Origin: Streptomyces kanamyceticus | GTDB lineage: Bacteria; Actinomycetota; Actinomycetes; Streptomycetales; Streptomycetaceae | Direction of reading: 5' to 3' | DNA: 64,000 nucleotides | NCBI RefSeq assembly: GCF_008704495.1 | Contig: NZ_CP023699.1 | Span: 4,278,001 to 4,342,000 of the forward strand | Part shown: in pieces, positions 63,000-64,000 of the stretch | Layout: each line of letters opens with the position of its first letter | How positions within the stretch are numbered: the first letter of the stretch is position 1 | Translations under genes and position numbers: made by a program | The notes under the pieces: model-generated | The model's database searches: none | What the model saw: only the letters and a program-made list of their open reading frames with translations | What the model was told of the DNA's origin: nothing

Positions 63000-64000
63000 G
63001 TGACTGGCCGTCCGGTCGACTGGTCCCCCCTCGCCGAATCAGACCCGACTCCGGGCGACCCGGTCGCCGTGCGCGCGGAGGCGAAGCGGCTCGCGAGCAT
63101 CGCCGAGACACTGTCCCGGCAGGTGAAGAAGCTCCGTCAGCTCGGCGACGACGACAACATCAAGGGCAAGTACGCGAAGAGCCTCAAGGAGGAGTCGGAC
63201 GAACTCGCCGGGCGCTTCGACAAGACCAAGGGCCGGTACGAGAAGGTGTCGGGCCATCTGACCACCTGGGCCGACGAGTTGGAGCACGCCCAGGGCATGG
63301 CCAAGAAGGCGCGCGACAAGGCGCAGGCCGACGAGAAGGACGAGGACGCGGTCAAGGAGGCGAAGAAGGACCTCACCAAGGCCACGTCCCACTTCAACAG
63401 CCACGCCATGACGGCGCGCAGGAACATCCTGGACGCGATCGACGACGCGGTGGAGGACAGCACCTGGGACGACCTGGTCGGCTGGGCCAAGGAACACGCG
63501 GACGGCTTCAAGCTCTTCCTCGACATCCTCAGCTGGGTCGGCACGGCCCTGGCCATCGTCGCGATCTTCGTACCCGGGCTCAATCTCCTGGTCATCGGCA
63601 TCGGCATCGCCGTCGTACTGGGCCGCATGCTGCTCGTCGCCGCGGGCAAGGCCACCTGGATGGACGTCGCCTTCGACGCCTTCGGACTGCTCACCATGGG
63701 CATCGGCCGGGGCGCCATGGCCGGGCTCAAGGTGGCGAGCAAGTCGACTCGCGCCGCTTCCACCGTGCAGCGGGTCACCAAGCTCAAGGGCGGCCTCGCG
63801 GCCACCAAGTCCATGCGCAACCAGCTGGCCAACCGGCTGGCGGGCGCGACCGACGACACGGCCAAGGCCGGTATCCGCGCGGAGATGAACGCCCTGCGCA
63901 AGGGCATCGCGGGACGCGCGGGAAAGGTGGCCGACGAGCTGCCGCCGCCCGGCAAGTGGTCCACGGCCGCGCACCTGGGAGACAGCGAGCTCGCGGCCCT
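63000..64000 (+). CDS. T-family putative T7SS-secreted protein (T7), partial at window end
   Basis: At least 333 residues, open at the window edge. Opening RPVDWSPLAESDPTPGDPVA, a helical coiled-coil region with YAKSLKEESDELAGRFDKTK, and WDDLVGWAKEHADGF. A hydrophobic hairpin lies at about 175-225 (ALAIVAIFVPGLNLLVIGIG), followed by KATWMDVAFDAFGLLTMGIG and a basic helical region. It is close to T4 in the hairpin and after it. The effector end, if any, is outside. The GTG at 63000 lies 12 bases after the W7 stop with GGGAGA upstream. Confidence 0.82.
   Translation, partial: MTGRPVDWSPLAESDPTPGDPVAVRAEAKRLASIAETLSRQVKKLRQLGDDDNIKGKYAKSLKEESDELAGRFDKTKGRYEKVSGHLTTWADELEHAQGMAKKARDKAQADEKDEDAVKEAKKDLTKATSHFNSHAMTARRNILDAIDDAVEDSTWDDLVGWAKEHADGFKLFLDILSWVGTALAIVAIFVPGLNLLVIGIGIAVVLGRMLLVAAGKATWMDVAFDAFGLLTMGIGRGAMAGLKVASKSTRAASTVQRVTKLKGGLAATKSMRNQLANRLAGATDDTAKAGIRAEMNALRKGIAGRAGKVADELPPPGKWSTAAHLGDSELAA

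Noticed and set aside
1..64000. tRNA, rRNA, CRISPR array, prophage or transposase
   Set aside because: None was recognised by eye on either strand; regularly spaced repeats of CRISPR type are absent.

Overview
The window is high-GC chromosomal DNA of a Streptomyces-type actinomycete. GTG starts are common, genes are often joined by 4-base start/stop overlaps, and the gene set (14-subunit complex I, futalosine-route menaquinone genes, actinobacterial Tad pilus) fits that group. No tRNA, rRNA, CRISPR array, phage or insertion sequence was recognised.

Layout. (1) 1-8349, minus strand: the promoter-proximal half of the nuo operon, nuoA to nuoH, with nuoH cut by the window edge. A Rex-type operator lies upstream of nuoA. 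(2) 8350-22091: an 840-base gap, a secreted NlpC/P60 peptidase, a small monooxygenase-fold protein, a FAD geranylgeranyl/menaquinone reductase, a GNAT acetyltransferase, a PASTA protein, a zinc-ribbon membrane protein, menG, a degenerate amidohydrolase and mqnC. These are followed by a prepilin peptidase and a LysM/BTAD membrane protein that go with the pilus. (3) 28767-35386, minus strand: a Tad/Flp pilus operon (SAF/CpaB, CpaE-like, CpaF, TadB, TadC, Flp pilin, two TadE, one TadG-like). (4) 36016-36903: a secreted trypsin.

(5) The rest (22441-28418 and 37132-64000) is an island of repeated modules that look like type VII secretion (T7SS) substrates. I label the recurring parts as follows. 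L is a small lipoprotein. S is a secreted four-cysteine protein whose start codon overlaps the L stop. W is a short WXG100-like protein. T is a larger protein with a WXG/T7SS-signal-like N-terminus and a hydrophobic hairpin. P is a soluble protein of about 200 aa, and M is a membrane protein. Module I is L1 plus the broken tail of S1. Module II is L2-S2-W2-T2-P2-M2. Module III is P3, an RHS protein with a barnase/RNase Sa-like C-terminus, barstar and W3. Module IV is M4-W4-T4-m4-P4a-P4b. Module V is L5-S5-W5-T5-M5a-P5-M5b. Module VI is L6-S6 facing W6-T6-P6a-P6b, with M6 beside it. Module VII is W7-T7, cut by the window end. Three modules (V, VI, VII) begin with a recognisably related upstream region of about 130 bases containing an inverted repeat.

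Working model (inference): each W is co-exported with its T by a T7SS whose motor and membrane channel are not in this window. Barstar protects the cell from the RHS ribonuclease. The P and M proteins are candidates for cognate chaperone, immunity or docking functions. The L-S pair, always ahead of W-T where they are collinear, is the least explained and most interesting part.
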